DNA of 64,000 nt from Mycolicibacterium boenickei (GTDB taxonomy: Bacteria; Actinomycetota; Actinomycetes; Mycobacteriales; Mycobacteriaceae): NCBI RefSeq assembly GCF_010731295.1, contig NZ_AP022579.1, positions 2,170,001-2,234,000 on the forward strand. The letters are read 5' to 3'. Below the pieces are notes generated by a model. It did no database searches and had not been told where the DNA came from. It saw only the letters and a list, made by a program, of their open reading frames with translations. Both the position numbers and the translations under genes were made by a program. Below are positions 36,490 to 45,236 of the stretch, one piece after another. Each line of letters starts with the position of its first letter. Within the stretch, counting starts at the first letter, position 1.

Positions 36490-37299
36490 TCAGCCTTCCA
36501 CTCTCAGCTTCTGGCGATCCTTGACGTCGGACAGTGGCGCCTCGGGCTGAATCTCCAGTTCGGCGATGAAGCCGCCGCGGGGAGTTTCCGCGACGAAGGT
36601 GATGGCCCGCGCGAGATCGGCTGCGCGCAGGAAGTAGTCGTGCCTGGCCTGGCCCCACTTGGCCCAGTCCTCCAGCATCTCGCCGACCTTGTCCATCGGC
36701 GCGCTCCAGCCCATGGCGGTCTTGGTGGGCCCGGGGTGGACGACGGAGGCGCGCACACCGGTGCCCTCCAGTTCCATCTGCAGGGTCTTGGCCATGCCCA
36801 GCAGTCCGGCTTTCGCGGCGCCGTAGCCGCCCATGTACGGGCGCGGACGCAGGGACACATCGGAGCCGACGAAGATGATGTCGCCGCGGCGGCGCTCGAC
36901 CATGCCCGGAAGCACCGCGGTGGCAAGGCGATTGGCGCCGATGAGGTGAATCTGGACCTGGTTCTCGAACTCGTCGGTGCTGATCTCGTGGAGCTGGCCG
37001 AAGAAGGTGTCGCCGGCGCCGGCCACCAGCAGCTCGATGTCGCCGAGTGCCTCGGTGGCACTGTGCACGAACGACTTGACCGACTCGGCGTCGGTGACAT
37101 CGAGCGGCAATGCGATCGCCTCGCCGCCGGCAGCGGTGATCTGGTCGACGAGCTCCTGGCATTTCTCGACGCGGCGTGCGCCGAGGGCGACCGGGAACCC
37201 GTGCGCGGCCAGTTCGGTCGCCGTGGCGGCGCCGATACCGGACGACGCGCCGGCCACGATGGCCGGTCGGCGATCGGGATGGGGTTCGAAACGGGCCAT
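36490..37299 (-). CDS. SDR between CYP51 and CYP123 (Rv0765c-like)
   Basis: 269-residue short-chain dehydrogenase: GASSGIGAATATELAAHG, AGAGD (NNAG position), VGSDVS with the catalytic Ser, YGAAKAG with Tyr/Lys. Position and length match Rv0765c. Flanked by P450s at seven bp and zero bp, so it probably oxidises a P450-made alcohol or reduces a ketone on the same lipid. Confidence 0.9.
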   Translation of the reverse strand: MARFEPHPDRRPAIVAGASSGIGAATATELAAHGFPVALGARRVEKCQELVDQITAAGGEAIALPLDVTDAESVKSFVHSATEALGDIELLVAGAGDTFFGQLHEISTDEFENQVQIHLIGANRLATAVLPGMVERRRGDIIFVGSDVSLRPRPYMGGYGAAKAGLLGMAKTLQMELEGTGVRASVVHPGPTKTAMGWSAPMDKVGEMLEDWAKWGQARHDYFLRAADLARAITFVAETPRGGFIAELEIQPEAPLSDVKDRQKLRVEG

Positions 37300-38502
37300 T
37301 TAGCGTGCCTCCACCGTGATTGGAAGATGTGCGAATCCGCGGACGGAACTGGAGTGGACGCGGACGGCGTTGGCCTCGTCCACCTCGTATCCGCGGATTC
37401 GCTTGAACAACTCGGTCAGCGCCACCCGGGCCTCCATGCGCGCCAGGTGCGCGCCGAGGCAGAAGTGGGCGCCGCTGCCGAAACTCACCAGCTTGGGACC
37501 GATCTCGCGATCGATCCGGTAGTCGTCGGGATTCTCGAAGACGCGTTCGTCGCGATTGGCCGAGCCGATCAGCAGTACCAGTACATCCCCTGCGGGAACC
37601 GTGGTGTCGTAGAACGTCAGGTCCTCGGTGACCAGCCGGGCCAGGATCTGGCTGGAGGCGTCATAGCGCAGGGTTTCTTCGACCCACGGCACGACCAGGT
37701 CGTGGTTGTCGAACACCGGAGCCAGCTGGTCGGGGTTCTTGTAGCCCCAATATGCGGCATTGGCAAGAAGTTTGGTGGTCGTCTCGTTTCCGGCGACCAC
37801 CATGAGGAACAGGAATGCCATGATCTCGTCGTCGGTGAGCCGGTCGCCGTCGATCTCCGCTTCCACCAGCGCCGACGTCAGATCGTCGCTGCGGTTCTTG
37901 CGGCGCTGCTTGACCATGTCGGCGTAGTAGACCAGCAGCTCCCCGGACGCGGCGATCGCGGATTCGGGGACATCGGCGACGCCGTCCTCACGGTGCATGA
38001 CACCGTCGGCGAGAGCCCGGATCCGAACCCGGTCCTCTTCAGGCACACCCATCAGCTCGGAGATGACGTCCATCGGCAGCTTGCCCGCGAAATCGTCTAC
38101 GAAATCGAATGTGCTGCTCTGCAGGGCGGTGTCGAGATGCTGGTGGGCGATCTCGGTGACCCGGCCCTCCAGTTCGCGGATGCGCCGCGGGGTGAAGCCC
38201 TTGGACACCAGCGTGCGGAGCCGGAGGTGGCCGGGATCGTCGAGCGCCAGGAACGACATGACGCGGTGCGCTTCGTCGTTGCGTGAGATCGGGTCGAGGG
38301 ACACGCCGTGCCGGTTGGACAGCGTGACGCTGTTACGAAAACCCTGCAGCACGTCGCTGTGCCGGGAGAGCGCCCAGAACTTGAGTTCTTCGTTGTGGTA
38401 GATCGGGGCCTCGTCACGCAACCGCTTGTAGTACGGGTACGGATCCTCGTGGAAGTCGTAGTCGTACGGATCGAAGATCAGCTCGACGGCATTCAAGGTC
38501 AT
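37300..38502 (-). CDS. cyp123: CYP123, cytochrome P450
   Basis: 400 residues, matching Rv0766c. I-helix MVVAGNETTTKLL, K-helix EETLRYD, heme loop FGSGAHFCLGAHLARME. Substrate not known. Starts at ATG 38502 behind GAGGACAA, inside a 26-bp tandem duplication that separates it from the tetR stop; its stop directly abuts the SDR start. Confidence 0.93.
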   Translation of the reverse strand: MTLNAVELIFDPYDYDFHEDPYPYYKRLRDEAPIYHNEELKFWALSRHSDVLQGFRNSVTLSNRHGVSLDPISRNDEAHRVMSFLALDDPGHLRLRTLVSKGFTPRRIRELEGRVTEIAHQHLDTALQSSTFDFVDDFAGKLPMDVISELMGVPEEDRVRIRALADGVMHREDGVADVPESAIAASGELLVYYADMVKQRRKNRSDDLTSALVEAEIDGDRLTDDEIMAFLFLMVVAGNETTTKLLANAAYWGYKNPDQLAPVFDNHDLVVPWVEETLRYDASSQILARLVTEDLTFYDTTVPAGDVLVLLIGSANRDERVFENPDDYRIDREIGPKLVSFGSGAHFCLGAHLARMEARVALTELFKRIRGYEVDEANAVRVHSSSVRGFAHLPITVEAR

Positions 38503-38536
38503 TTGTCCTCTCCCAGGCTCAGGCTCATTTGTCCTC
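38499..38536 (-). repeat. 26-bp-period duplication that splits an ATGA overlap
   Basis: TCATTTGTCCTC at 38499-38510 and 38525-38536. On the minus strand each copy is GAGGACAAATGA: the first ends the tetR gene (TGA), the second supplies ribosome-binding site and ATG of cyp123. One ancestral ATGA junction appears to have been duplicated. Confidence 0.8.
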
Positions 38537-39136
38537 CCCGAGGACGAGGCCGACGACGTAGGTCAATCGGTCGGCGATCTGGTGATAGGTGAAGGCGCCG
38601 CTGCCGGCGTTGACCAGCGCGCCGAAGAACGTCATCTCCAGTGCGGAGACGATCCGGGAATCGGCATCGGGCCCGACGGCCGAACGGATGCGCTTGTGGA
38701 TCTCGGCACCGATGCGGTCACGCACCTTGCGCACCGCCGGATCGCTGCCGCCTCCCAGCAGGGCTGTGGTGCAGGCGGCCGCCACCTCGGGCTCGTCGGC
38801 GACGACCAGCGTCAGCGCCCGCAACGCCTTGTCGACACGGGTGGTCATGGAGTCGTTGACGTCGGTGAAGTATGGGCACCGGCTGACCAGATCCAGGTAC
38901 ATCTCGGCGATCAGATGGTTCTTCGACGAGAAGTAGGTGTAGGCCGTGGCCGGTGCGACCCCGGCGCGTGCGGCGACCGCACGCACCGTCAGATCGGCAT
39001 ACGACGATTCACGCAACATCTCGGTTCCGGCGGTCAGGACCTTGCGGAAGGTCTCCTCCTGCCGGCGGTTGCGCGGGGCCTCCTTGTCTGGCTCCGGAGT
39101 TGGTTCTGTGACTGCAGACACCGCATCGCTGGACAC
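38525..39136 (-). CDS. TetR-family regulator of the CYP123-CYP51 operon (Rv0767c-like)
   Basis: 203 residues. N-terminal HTH: RAVAARAGVAPATAYTYFSSKN; the remainder is a helical ligand/dimer domain. First gene of the minus-strand operon and divergent from aldA. Its GTG start (39136) lies within the palindrome TGGACA-CA-TGTCCA, and a matching palindrome lies near aldA, so it likely represses both directions. The inducer is unknown, perhaps an aldehyde or sterol. Confidence 0.9.
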   Translation of the reverse strand: MSSDAVSAVTEPTPEPDKEAPRNRRQEETFRKVLTAGTEMLRESSYADLTVRAVAARAGVAPATAYTYFSSKNHLIAEMYLDLVSRCPYFTDVNDSMTTRVDKALRALTLVVADEPEVAAACTTALLGGGSDPAVRKVRDRIGAEIHKRIRSAVGPDADSRIVSALEMTFFGALVNAGSGAFTYHQIADRLTYVVGLVLGEDK

Positions 39137-39143
39137 ATGTCCA
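39130..39143. promoter_or_regulatory. TetR-type operator, copy 1
   Basis: TGGACA-CA-TGTCCA, perfect six-base arms, overlapping the tetR GTG start codon. Core GGACA-N2-TGTCC. Confidence 0.65.
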
Positions 39144-39287
39144 AGTTATCCGACGATATCGAGGTTGGGCAAGTGCGGATCCCGAAAGGCGGCAATGAAC
39201 TGCATATTCTGGCGCCGTATGGGCCCTGGAGGGGCCGGCCCTTGCGGCTCGACATCGTCTGCGGCTATCGTTCGAAACGAGACAGCC

Positions 39288-39299
39288 GGACAGTTGTCC
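39288..39299. promoter_or_regulatory. TetR-type operator, copy 2
   Basis: GGACA-GT-TGTCC, same core as copy 1, 157 bases away and 26 bases before the aldA start. Overlaps the expected aldA promoter or leader. Confidence 0.65.
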
Positions 39300-39325
39300 A
39301 GAATCTTCTGAAGTGGAGTTCACCG

Positions 39326-40795
39326 ATGCCGGTACTGGCCGATCGCCAGAGTCAACTGCTTATCGACGGGAAACTCGTCGCCGGGGGCGGCGGAGTGTTC
39401 GAGACCGTCAACCCGGCCACCGAGGAGGTGCTCGGCGTCGCCGCCGATGCCAATGCCGAGGACATGGGCAATGCCATCGAAGCGGCCCGCCGTGCCTTCG
39501 ACGACACCGACTGGTCGACGAACACCGCGCTCCGGGTGCGCTGCCTGCGTCAGTTGCGTGACGCGTTGCGCGAAAATGTCGAGGAATTGCGGGAATTGAC
39601 GATCGCCGAGGTGGGTGCCCCGCGCATGCTCACCGCCGGGGCGCAACTGGAAGGCCCGATCGACGATCTCGCCTTCTCGGCCGACACCGCCGAGAACTAC
39701 GAGTGGACAACCGATCTCGGCCACGCCACCCCGCAGGGCATCCCGACCAACCGCAAGATCGCCCGGGAGGCGGTCGGTGTCGTCGGCGCCATCACCCCGT
39801 GGAACTTCCCACACCAGATCAACCTGGCCAAGGTCGGCCCGGCCCTGGCCGCGGGTAACACCCTGATCCTCAAGCCGGCCCCGGACACCCCGTGGGCGGC
39901 CGCCGCCGTCGGCCAGATCATCGCCGAGCAGACCGATTTCCCGGCCGGCGTGATCAACATCGTCACCTCGAACGATCACTCAGTGGGCGCGCTGCTGTCC
40001 AAAGATCCTCGGGTGGACATGGTTTCGTTCACCGGGTCGACGAATACCGGACGCGCGGTGATGACCGACGCGGCGCTCACGCTCAAGAAGGTGTTCCTCG
40101 AGCTGGGCGGCAAGTCGGCGTTCCTGGTGCTCGACGACGCCGACCTGGCCGGGGCCTGCTCGATGGCGGCCTTCACGGTGGCCATGCACGCCGGGCAGGG
40201 CTGCGCGATCACCACCCGCCTGGTGGTGCCGAGGGCCCGTTACGACGAGGCCGTCGAGGCCGCTGCCGCCACCCTGGGCGGCATCAAGCCCGGTGACCCC
40301 AACAGCAAGCGGACGGTGTGCGGCCCGCTGATCTCGGCCCGCCAGCGCGACCGGGTGCAGTCCTACCTCGATCTCGCTCTGCAGGAAGGCGGCCGGTTCG
40401 CCTGCGGCGGTGGGCGTCCCGCGGACCTGGACACCGGGTTCTTCATCGAACCGACCGTGATCGCCGGCCTGGACAACAACGCCCGGGTGTCGCGCGAGGA
40501 GATCTTCGGGCCGGTGCTGACCGTGATCGCCCACGACGGGGACGACGACGCCGTGCGGATCGCCAACGACTCGCCGTACGGCCTGTCGGGCACCGTGTTC
40601 TCCGGCGACGACGCCCGCGCTCAGGCCGTGGCCGCCCGGATGCGCGTCGGCACCGTCAACGTCAACGGCGGCATCTGGTACTCGGCCGATGCCCCGTTCG
40701 GCGGCTACAAGCAGTCCGGAGTCGGCCGCGAGATGGGCCTGGCCGGCTTCGAGGAATACACCGAAATCAAGTGCGTCGCGACGCTCGCGAACTAG
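39326..40795 (+). CDS. aldA: Aldehyde dehydrogenase AldA
   Basis: 489-residue NAD(P)-dependent aldehyde dehydrogenase, the exact length of Rv0768. Catalytic Glu in LELGGKSAF, catalytic Cys in GQGCAITTR, cofactor site FTGSTNTGRAVM, and EEIFGPVLTV. ATG 39326 has GTGGAG upstream; a much longer upstream open frame is antisense to tetR and not coding. It would oxidise aldehydes from AdhB or P450 products. Confidence 0.93.
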   Translation: MPVLADRQSQLLIDGKLVAGGGGVFETVNPATEEVLGVAADANAEDMGNAIEAARRAFDDTDWSTNTALRVRCLRQLRDALRENVEELRELTIAEVGAPRMLTAGAQLEGPIDDLAFSADTAENYEWTTDLGHATPQGIPTNRKIAREAVGVVGAITPWNFPHQINLAKVGPALAAGNTLILKPAPDTPWAAAAVGQIIAEQTDFPAGVINIVTSNDHSVGALLSKDPRVDMVSFTGSTNTGRAVMTDAALTLKKVFLELGGKSAFLVLDDADLAGACSMAAFTVAMHAGQGCAITTRLVVPRARYDEAVEAAAATLGGIKPGDPNSKRTVCGPLISARQRDRVQSYLDLALQEGGRFACGGGRPADLDTGFFIEPTVIAGLDNNARVSREEIFGPVLTVIAHDGDDDAVRIANDSPYGLSGTVFSGDDARAQAVAARMRVGTVNVNGGIWYSADAPFGGYKQSGVGREMGLAGFEEYTEIKCVATLAN

Positions 40796-40814
40796 AGGAC
40801 TGAGGAGATTTTCG

Positions 40815-41567
40815 ATGGGACAGTTCGATAACAAGGTGGCCATCGTCACCGGGGCCGGTGGCGGTATCGGCCAGGCCTACGCCGAGGCGCTGGCCCGCGA
40901 AGGTGCCGCGGTCGTGGTGGCCGACATCAACACCGAAGGTGCACAGAAGGTCGCCGACGGCATCAAGGGCGAGGGTGGCAACGCGCTGGCAGTCCGGGTC
41001 GACGTCTCCGACATCGATTCGGCCAAGGACATGGCGGCGCAGACGCTTTCGGAGTTCGGCGGCATCGACTACCTGGTCAACAACGCCGCGATCTTCGGCG
41101 GCATGAAGCTCGACTTCCTGCTCACCGTCGACTGGGACTACTACAAGAAGTTCATGAGCGTGAACCTCGACGGCGCGCTGGTCTGCACCCGCGCGGTGTA
41201 CCGCAAGATGGCTAAGCGTGGCGGCGGCGCGATCGTCAACCAGTCCTCGACCGCGGCGTGGCTGTACGCCAACTACTACGGCCTGGCCAAGGTCGGCATC
41301 AACGGCCTGACCCAGCAGTTGTCACGTGAGCTGGGCGGCCAGAACATCCGGATCAACGCCATCGCACCAGGCCCGATCGACACCGAGGCCAACCGCACCA
41401 CCACGCCCAAGGAGATGGTGGACGACATCGTCAAGGGAATCCCGTTGTCCCGCATGGGTCAGCCCGAAGACCTCGTCGGCATGTGCCTGTTCCTGCTGAG
41501 CGATCAGGCCAAGTGGATCACCGGCCAGATCTTCAACGTCGACGGCGGACAGATCATCCGGTCATGA
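40815..41567 (+). CDS. SDR in the aldA operon (Rv0769-like)
   Basis: 250-residue short-chain dehydrogenase: TGAGGGIGQAYAEALA, NNAAIF, catalytic YYGLAK. GAGGAGAT precedes ATG 40815. Coupled by ATGA to the next gene. Ends with FNVDGGQIIRS, a typical SDR C-terminus. Likely acts on a hydroxyacyl or steroid-derived compound. Confidence 0.92.
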   Translation: MGQFDNKVAIVTGAGGGIGQAYAEALAREGAAVVVADINTEGAQKVADGIKGEGGNALAVRVDVSDIDSAKDMAAQTLSEFGGIDYLVNNAAIFGGMKLDFLLTVDWDYYKKFMSVNLDGALVCTRAVYRKMAKRGGGAIVNQSSTAAWLYANYYGLAKVGINGLTQQLSRELGGQNIRINAIAPGPIDTEANRTTTPKEMVDDIVKGIPLSRMGQPEDLVGMCLFLLSDQAKWITGQIFNVDGGQIIRS

Positions 41568-42451
41568 GCACCGACGAGCGCTCGCGCGAGGAGCCGGCCA
41601 GCCCCGTGAAGTACGGATACATCGGCCTGGGCAACATGGGTGCCCCGATGGCCAAACGCCTGGCTGAATGGCCGGGCGGGTTCGTCGTGTACGACGTGCG
41701 GGCCGAATCCATGGCGCCGTTCGAGGAACTCGGCGCGACACTGGCGGACGACGTCGCGGATGTCGCCCAGGCCGACATCATCAGCATCACGGTGCTCAAC
41801 GACGAGCAGGTGCGTTCAGTGATCGCGGACCTGGCGCCAAAGGTCAAGCCGGACACCGTGATCGTGATCCACTCGACGATCAGCGACACCACCGCGGCCG
41901 AGCTCGCCGAGCAGTACAAGCCGCAAGGTATCCACATCGTCGACGCCCCGGTGAGCGGCGGTGGCGCGGCCGCCGAGAAGGGTGAGCTGGCCATCATGGT
42001 CGGTGCCGAGCGGCCCGTCTACGAGCGGATCAAGCCAGCGCTCAAGCAGTTCGGCACGATGGTGATCCACGCCGGCGAGCCCGGTGCCGGCACCCGGATG
42101 AAGCTGGCCCGCAACATGCTGACCTTCACCTCGTACGCCGCGGCGTGCGAGGCCATGAAGCTGGCCGAGGCGGCCGGGCTGGACCTCGGTGCGCTGGGCC
42201 GCGTGGTGCGTCACACCGATGCGCTGACCAGCGGTCCGGGCGCCATCATCGTGCGCGAGAACATGACCGAGCTGACCCCGGATCATTGGCTCTACGACGC
42301 CTTCACCCACACCCGGGGACTGGGGGAGAAGGACCTCAGCCTGGCTCTGGGGCTGGGTGAGGTGGTGGGAGTGGATCTTCCGTTGGCCCAAGTGGCCTTG
42401 CAGAGGCTGGCCGACGGCCTCGGCGTACCGCACAAGAACGATCAGGAGTGA
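41564..42451 (+). CDS. 3-hydroxyisobutyrate dehydrogenase-family protein (Rv0770-like)
   Basis: 295 residues, same length as Rv0770. YGYIGLGNMGAPMAKRL (dinucleotide site), VDAPVSGGGAAAEKGELA (substrate site) and TRMKLARNML (catalytic Lys/Asn helix). Starts by ATGA overlap with the SDR. More canonical in its DAPVSGG motif than the related gene at 14.5-15.3 kb. Confidence 0.92.
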   Translation: MSTDERSREEPASPVKYGYIGLGNMGAPMAKRLAEWPGGFVVYDVRAESMAPFEELGATLADDVADVAQADIISITVLNDEQVRSVIADLAPKVKPDTVIVIHSTISDTTAAELAEQYKPQGIHIVDAPVSGGGAAAEKGELAIMVGAERPVYERIKPALKQFGTMVIHAGEPGAGTRMKLARNMLTFTSYAAACEAMKLAEAAGLDLGALGRVVRHTDALTSGPGAIIVRENMTELTPDHWLYDAFTHTRGLGEKDLSLALGLGEVVGVDLPLAQVALQRLADGLGVPHKNDQE

Positions 42452-42453
42452 CG

Positions 42454-42897
42454 ATGGACGAGTTGCGCGCCAAGGGTCTGGCCAAGATGAACGAGGTCTA
42501 CGGCTGGGAGATGCCGAACATCGAAGGCGATCCGTACTTCGATCTGACCGTCGACCACCTTTTCGGCACCATCTGGACCAAGCCTGGCCTGTCGATGCGT
42601 GAGAAGCGGCTGATGACGTTGTCCGCGGTGACCGCCGTCGGTTCGCAGGACCTCGCCGAGATCCAGGTCAATGCCGCGTTGCTCAACGGCGAGTTCACCG
42701 AGGAAGAGCTCAAGGACGTCGCGATCTTCCTGACCCAGTACCTCGGCTTCCCGCTCGGCTCCGGTCTCAACGGCACGGTGTCCAAGGTGGTGGCCAAGCG
42801 CCGCAAGGCCGCTGAGAAGGGGCTCGAGGAGGACCGGCGCGCCAACGTCAACGCCGCGGTCAAGATGAACACCGGGAGCGAGCTCGATGACAAGTAG
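42454..42897 (+). CDS. Carboxymuconolactone decarboxylase/AhpD-fold protein (Rv0771-like)
   Basis: 147 residues. CMD domain MREKRLMTLSAVTAVGSQDL and VAIFLTQYLGFPLG; the AhpD-type CxxC pair is absent, so it is the decarboxylase/lactone-type branch rather than a peroxidase. AGGAG at 42444-42448 supports ATG 42454. Overlaps the next gene by 11 bases. Expected to act in the same oxidation pathway as the upstream dehydrogenases. Confidence 0.87.
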   Translation: MDELRAKGLAKMNEVYGWEMPNIEGDPYFDLTVDHLFGTIWTKPGLSMREKRLMTLSAVTAVGSQDLAEIQVNAALLNGEFTEEELKDVAIFLTQYLGFPLGSGLNGTVSKVVAKRRKAAEKGLEEDRRANVNAAVKMNTGSELDDK

Positions 42898-44113
42898 GTA
42901 TGCCTCGCTGACCCGCGACCAGCTGGTCACGCTGGTGCCCGAGCTGCTGCTCATGGGTCAGATGATCGACCGCTCCGGGATGGCCTGGTGCATCAGCAAT
43001 TTCGGCAGGCCCGAAATGCTGCAGATCGCCATCGAGGAATGGGCCGCGTCCAGCCCGATCTACACCAGACGGATGCAGAAGGCGCTCAAGTACGAGGGCG
43101 TCGACATCATCACCATCTTCAAGGGGCTGCAGCTCGACATCGGCGCCCCGCCGCAGTTCATGGATTTCCGCTACACGGTCCATGACCGCTGGCACGGCGA
43201 GTTCCACCTCGATCACTGCGGGGCACTGCTCGACGTCGAGCCGATGGGTGAGGACTACGTGCGCGGCATGTGCCACGACATCGAAGATCCGACCTTCGAT
43301 GCCACCGCGCTGGCCACCAACCGCAAATGCCAGGTGCGTCCGATCCACCGGCCGCCCCGGACCCCGGCCGACCGGCAGCCGCACTGCGCCTGGACCGTCA
43401 TCATCGACGAGTCCTATCCGGAGGTCGACGACATCCCGGCGCTCGAGGTGATCGGCCGGACCCGGGCGGCCCAAACGGTTTTGGATCCGATCGACCCATC
43501 CGATGAGGGCGCGTCCGACTACTCGGGGCCGCTGCTGTCGGACTTCGACTTCGCGGCGTTCTCGCACTCGGCGCTGGTTCGCATCGCCGATGAGGTGTGC
43601 CTACAGATGCACCTGCTGAACCTGTCGTTCATTCTGGCGGTGGGTGCCCGGGCTGGTGCGAACACCGAACTGGCCACCGAGATCTGCACCAAGCAGCTGA
43701 TCGGTGTGGCCGGGTTGGGTGCCGAACGTATCCACCGCGCGCTCGACCTTCCGGGCGGAATCGAAGGGGCGATGCGGGTCCTCGAATTGCATCCGATGTT
43801 CAATCCCTCGGCATACGTCGACGCCGAGTTCGGTCCCGACACGGTGTCGGTGCGCCGATCGCCTGCGCATGAGGACGGTTCCTGGGTGGCGCTGACCGGG
43901 CCCGCCGAGACCCGGCCGTTGCGGGCCGTGGTCGCCGCCGTCAACCCGCATCTGTCCGTCGAGGTCATCGGTTCCGACACGGAATGGACCGCCCGGGTGT
44001 TCGAAACCGAGACCGCAGCAAAGGAATTCGACGAGGTAGCGGTGACGAAGTTCAGCGGCGGTGCGTCCTTCGTGTTCGAGCCACGGAAGTCACTGCCGCT
44101 GACCGTGGTGTGA
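42887..44113 (+). CDS. Unrecognised 408-residue His/Cys-motif protein
   Basis: I do not recognise this family with confidence. No signal or membrane segment. A dense His/Cys/Asp region (about residues 99-154) has HDRWHGEFHLDHCGALL, then GMCHDIEDPTFD, NRKCQV and PIHRPPR, which would suit a metal site. It faintly resembles the Cys...CxxD pattern of L-2-amino-thiazoline-4-carboxylate hydrolase-like proteins. The second half has helices and a C-terminal alpha+beta domain. Its start is 11 bases inside the CMD gene, so it is the last member of the aldA operon. M. tuberculosis goes straight to purD here. Confidence 0.75.
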   Translation: MTSRYASLTRDQLVTLVPELLLMGQMIDRSGMAWCISNFGRPEMLQIAIEEWAASSPIYTRRMQKALKYEGVDIITIFKGLQLDIGAPPQFMDFRYTVHDRWHGEFHLDHCGALLDVEPMGEDYVRGMCHDIEDPTFDATALATNRKCQVRPIHRPPRTPADRQPHCAWTVIIDESYPEVDDIPALEVIGRTRAAQTVLDPIDPSDEGASDYSGPLLSDFDFAAFSHSALVRIADEVCLQMHLLNLSFILAVGARAGANTELATEICTKQLIGVAGLGAERIHRALDLPGGIEGAMRVLELHPMFNPSAYVDAEFGPDTVSVRRSPAHEDGSWVALTGPAETRPLRAVVAAVNPHLSVEVIGSDTEWTARVFETETAAKEFDEVAVTKFSGGASFVFEPRKSLPLTVV

Positions 44114-44139
44114 TTCGTCGCCGACCGGCGTCGGGGTCT

Positions 44140-44610
44140 CTAGTCAGTAGGAATCGTCAGCATCAGGTACCCGTCGCCCCAAGGCTGCACAATCACGTCG
44201 ACCGGGAAGGTGGCGCGGTGATCTTCGCTCCGCAGGTAATCGCCGCTGATTCCAGCGGCTTTGATCGGTTTCCCGTTCTTCTCGAAGATCAGCAGGCTGG
44301 CTTGCGAGTCGTAGGAGCTGCTCTTGATGACGGGTGAACCCACGGTCTCTTCGATGGACTCGCGACTGGCGTATTCGTGGAACAGATGCACCTCGTCCCA
44401 ATCCCAGCTGGTGAAATCGCTGAGTCGGCCTGACTTCTTTTCGTGTAGAAGGCTTTCCAGGCCGTCATTCAGTCGTTGATCGTTGTAGTCGATATCCATC
44501 GACGGCCTCATCGCCCGCTTGGCCAGGTCGCAGCTGGTCACGGACAGACAAAGAACCAACACGATGAGTGCGGTTCGCATCCTGACGAACGTCATCCGGG
44601 GTGCCCTCAC
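44140..44610 (-). CDS. Predicted lipoprotein, last gene of the EspA/EspE-like operon
   Basis: 156 residues from GTG 44610, which overlaps the upstream stop as GTGA; in-frame ATGs at 44595 and 44580 are alternatives. Signal sequence RTALIVLVLCLSVTSC with a lipobox-like SVTSC. The mature part is hydrophilic, with LHEKKSGRLSDFTSWDWDEVHL-type charged segments. Function unknown. Encoded with a PknH-sensor lipoprotein and an EspA/EspE-like protein; the block is lower in GC than its neighbours. Confidence 0.7.
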   Translation of the reverse strand: MRAPRMTFVRMRTALIVLVLCLSVTSCDLAKRAMRPSMDIDYNDQRLNDGLESLLHEKKSGRLSDFTSWDWDEVHLFHEYASRESIEETVGSPVIKSSSYDSQASLLIFEKNGKPIKAAGISGDYLRSEDHRATFPVDVIVQPWGDGYLMLTIPTD

Positions 44611-45236
44611 GGGTGCTCCGCTTGTTCGATGCCGTCGAGTATCGCCAGCACAACCCGCGCGCTGTCGGGGAGACCGAGCACGCCTGTGCTGATCAGCGCA
44701 GTGCCGGCGAGCCGATACGCGCTGTGAGCCCCGTCGGCATGGTCACTGTTGAGCAGCAAGGTGTTTGGGTCTGGGCTCTCCGCCGTGCGGCGGTAGTATC
44801 CGGTACCCGTCTTGATGCAGCCCGGTATCGCTGCCGCGACCCGGTCGAATGTTGCCTGCGCGGTCGCCTCGTCCGGGTAGACGGCAATCGCCTGGCGGAC
44901 ATCGGCCATGATGGGTAGCACGGGCGCATCCAGATCAGCGGCATAACCGACAGCGCGGAACTGTTTCCAATCACTTCCGAAAACCGTGGGCGGATCGAAG
45001 ACGGCGCGACATGGTTCCGGCGTGTCCGGGATCGCAGCAGGTGCGGTGGTATCCAACTCCGGCACGTCGCGGAAACCGTTGACCCCGGCGATCGTTCGCA
45101 CTTCTTCGACGGGAAGTACCGCGGCTGCAGTCGCATTCGTGCTCTGCACCGTGGCCGACGGCATCGGTGCATCAGGTCCGCAGGCCGCTACCAGGAACGT
45201 GAGGCAGCAGCAAGCTGCTGCACAGGTACGGATCAC
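44607..45236 (-). CDS. PknH-type sensor-domain lipoprotein
   Basis: 209 residues. Signal peptide with lipobox LVAAC (Cys about 19), then a PknH_C-like extracellular domain: cysteines in EPCRAVFDPP and IPGCIKTG are placed as in mycobacterial serine/threonine-kinase sensor domains and Lpp/Lpr lipoproteins; ADVRQAIAVYPDEATAQATF is a family mark. Free-standing, without a kinase domain. GTGA overlaps join it to both neighbours. Confidence 0.82.
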   Translation of the reverse strand: MIRTCAAACCCLTFLVAACGPDAPMPSATVQSTNATAAAVLPVEEVRTIAGVNGFRDVPELDTTAPAAIPDTPEPCRAVFDPPTVFGSDWKQFRAVGYAADLDAPVLPIMADVRQAIAVYPDEATAQATFDRVAAAIPGCIKTGTGYYRRTAESPDPNTLLLNSDHADGAHSAYRLAGTALISTGVLGLPDSARVVLAILDGIEQAEHP

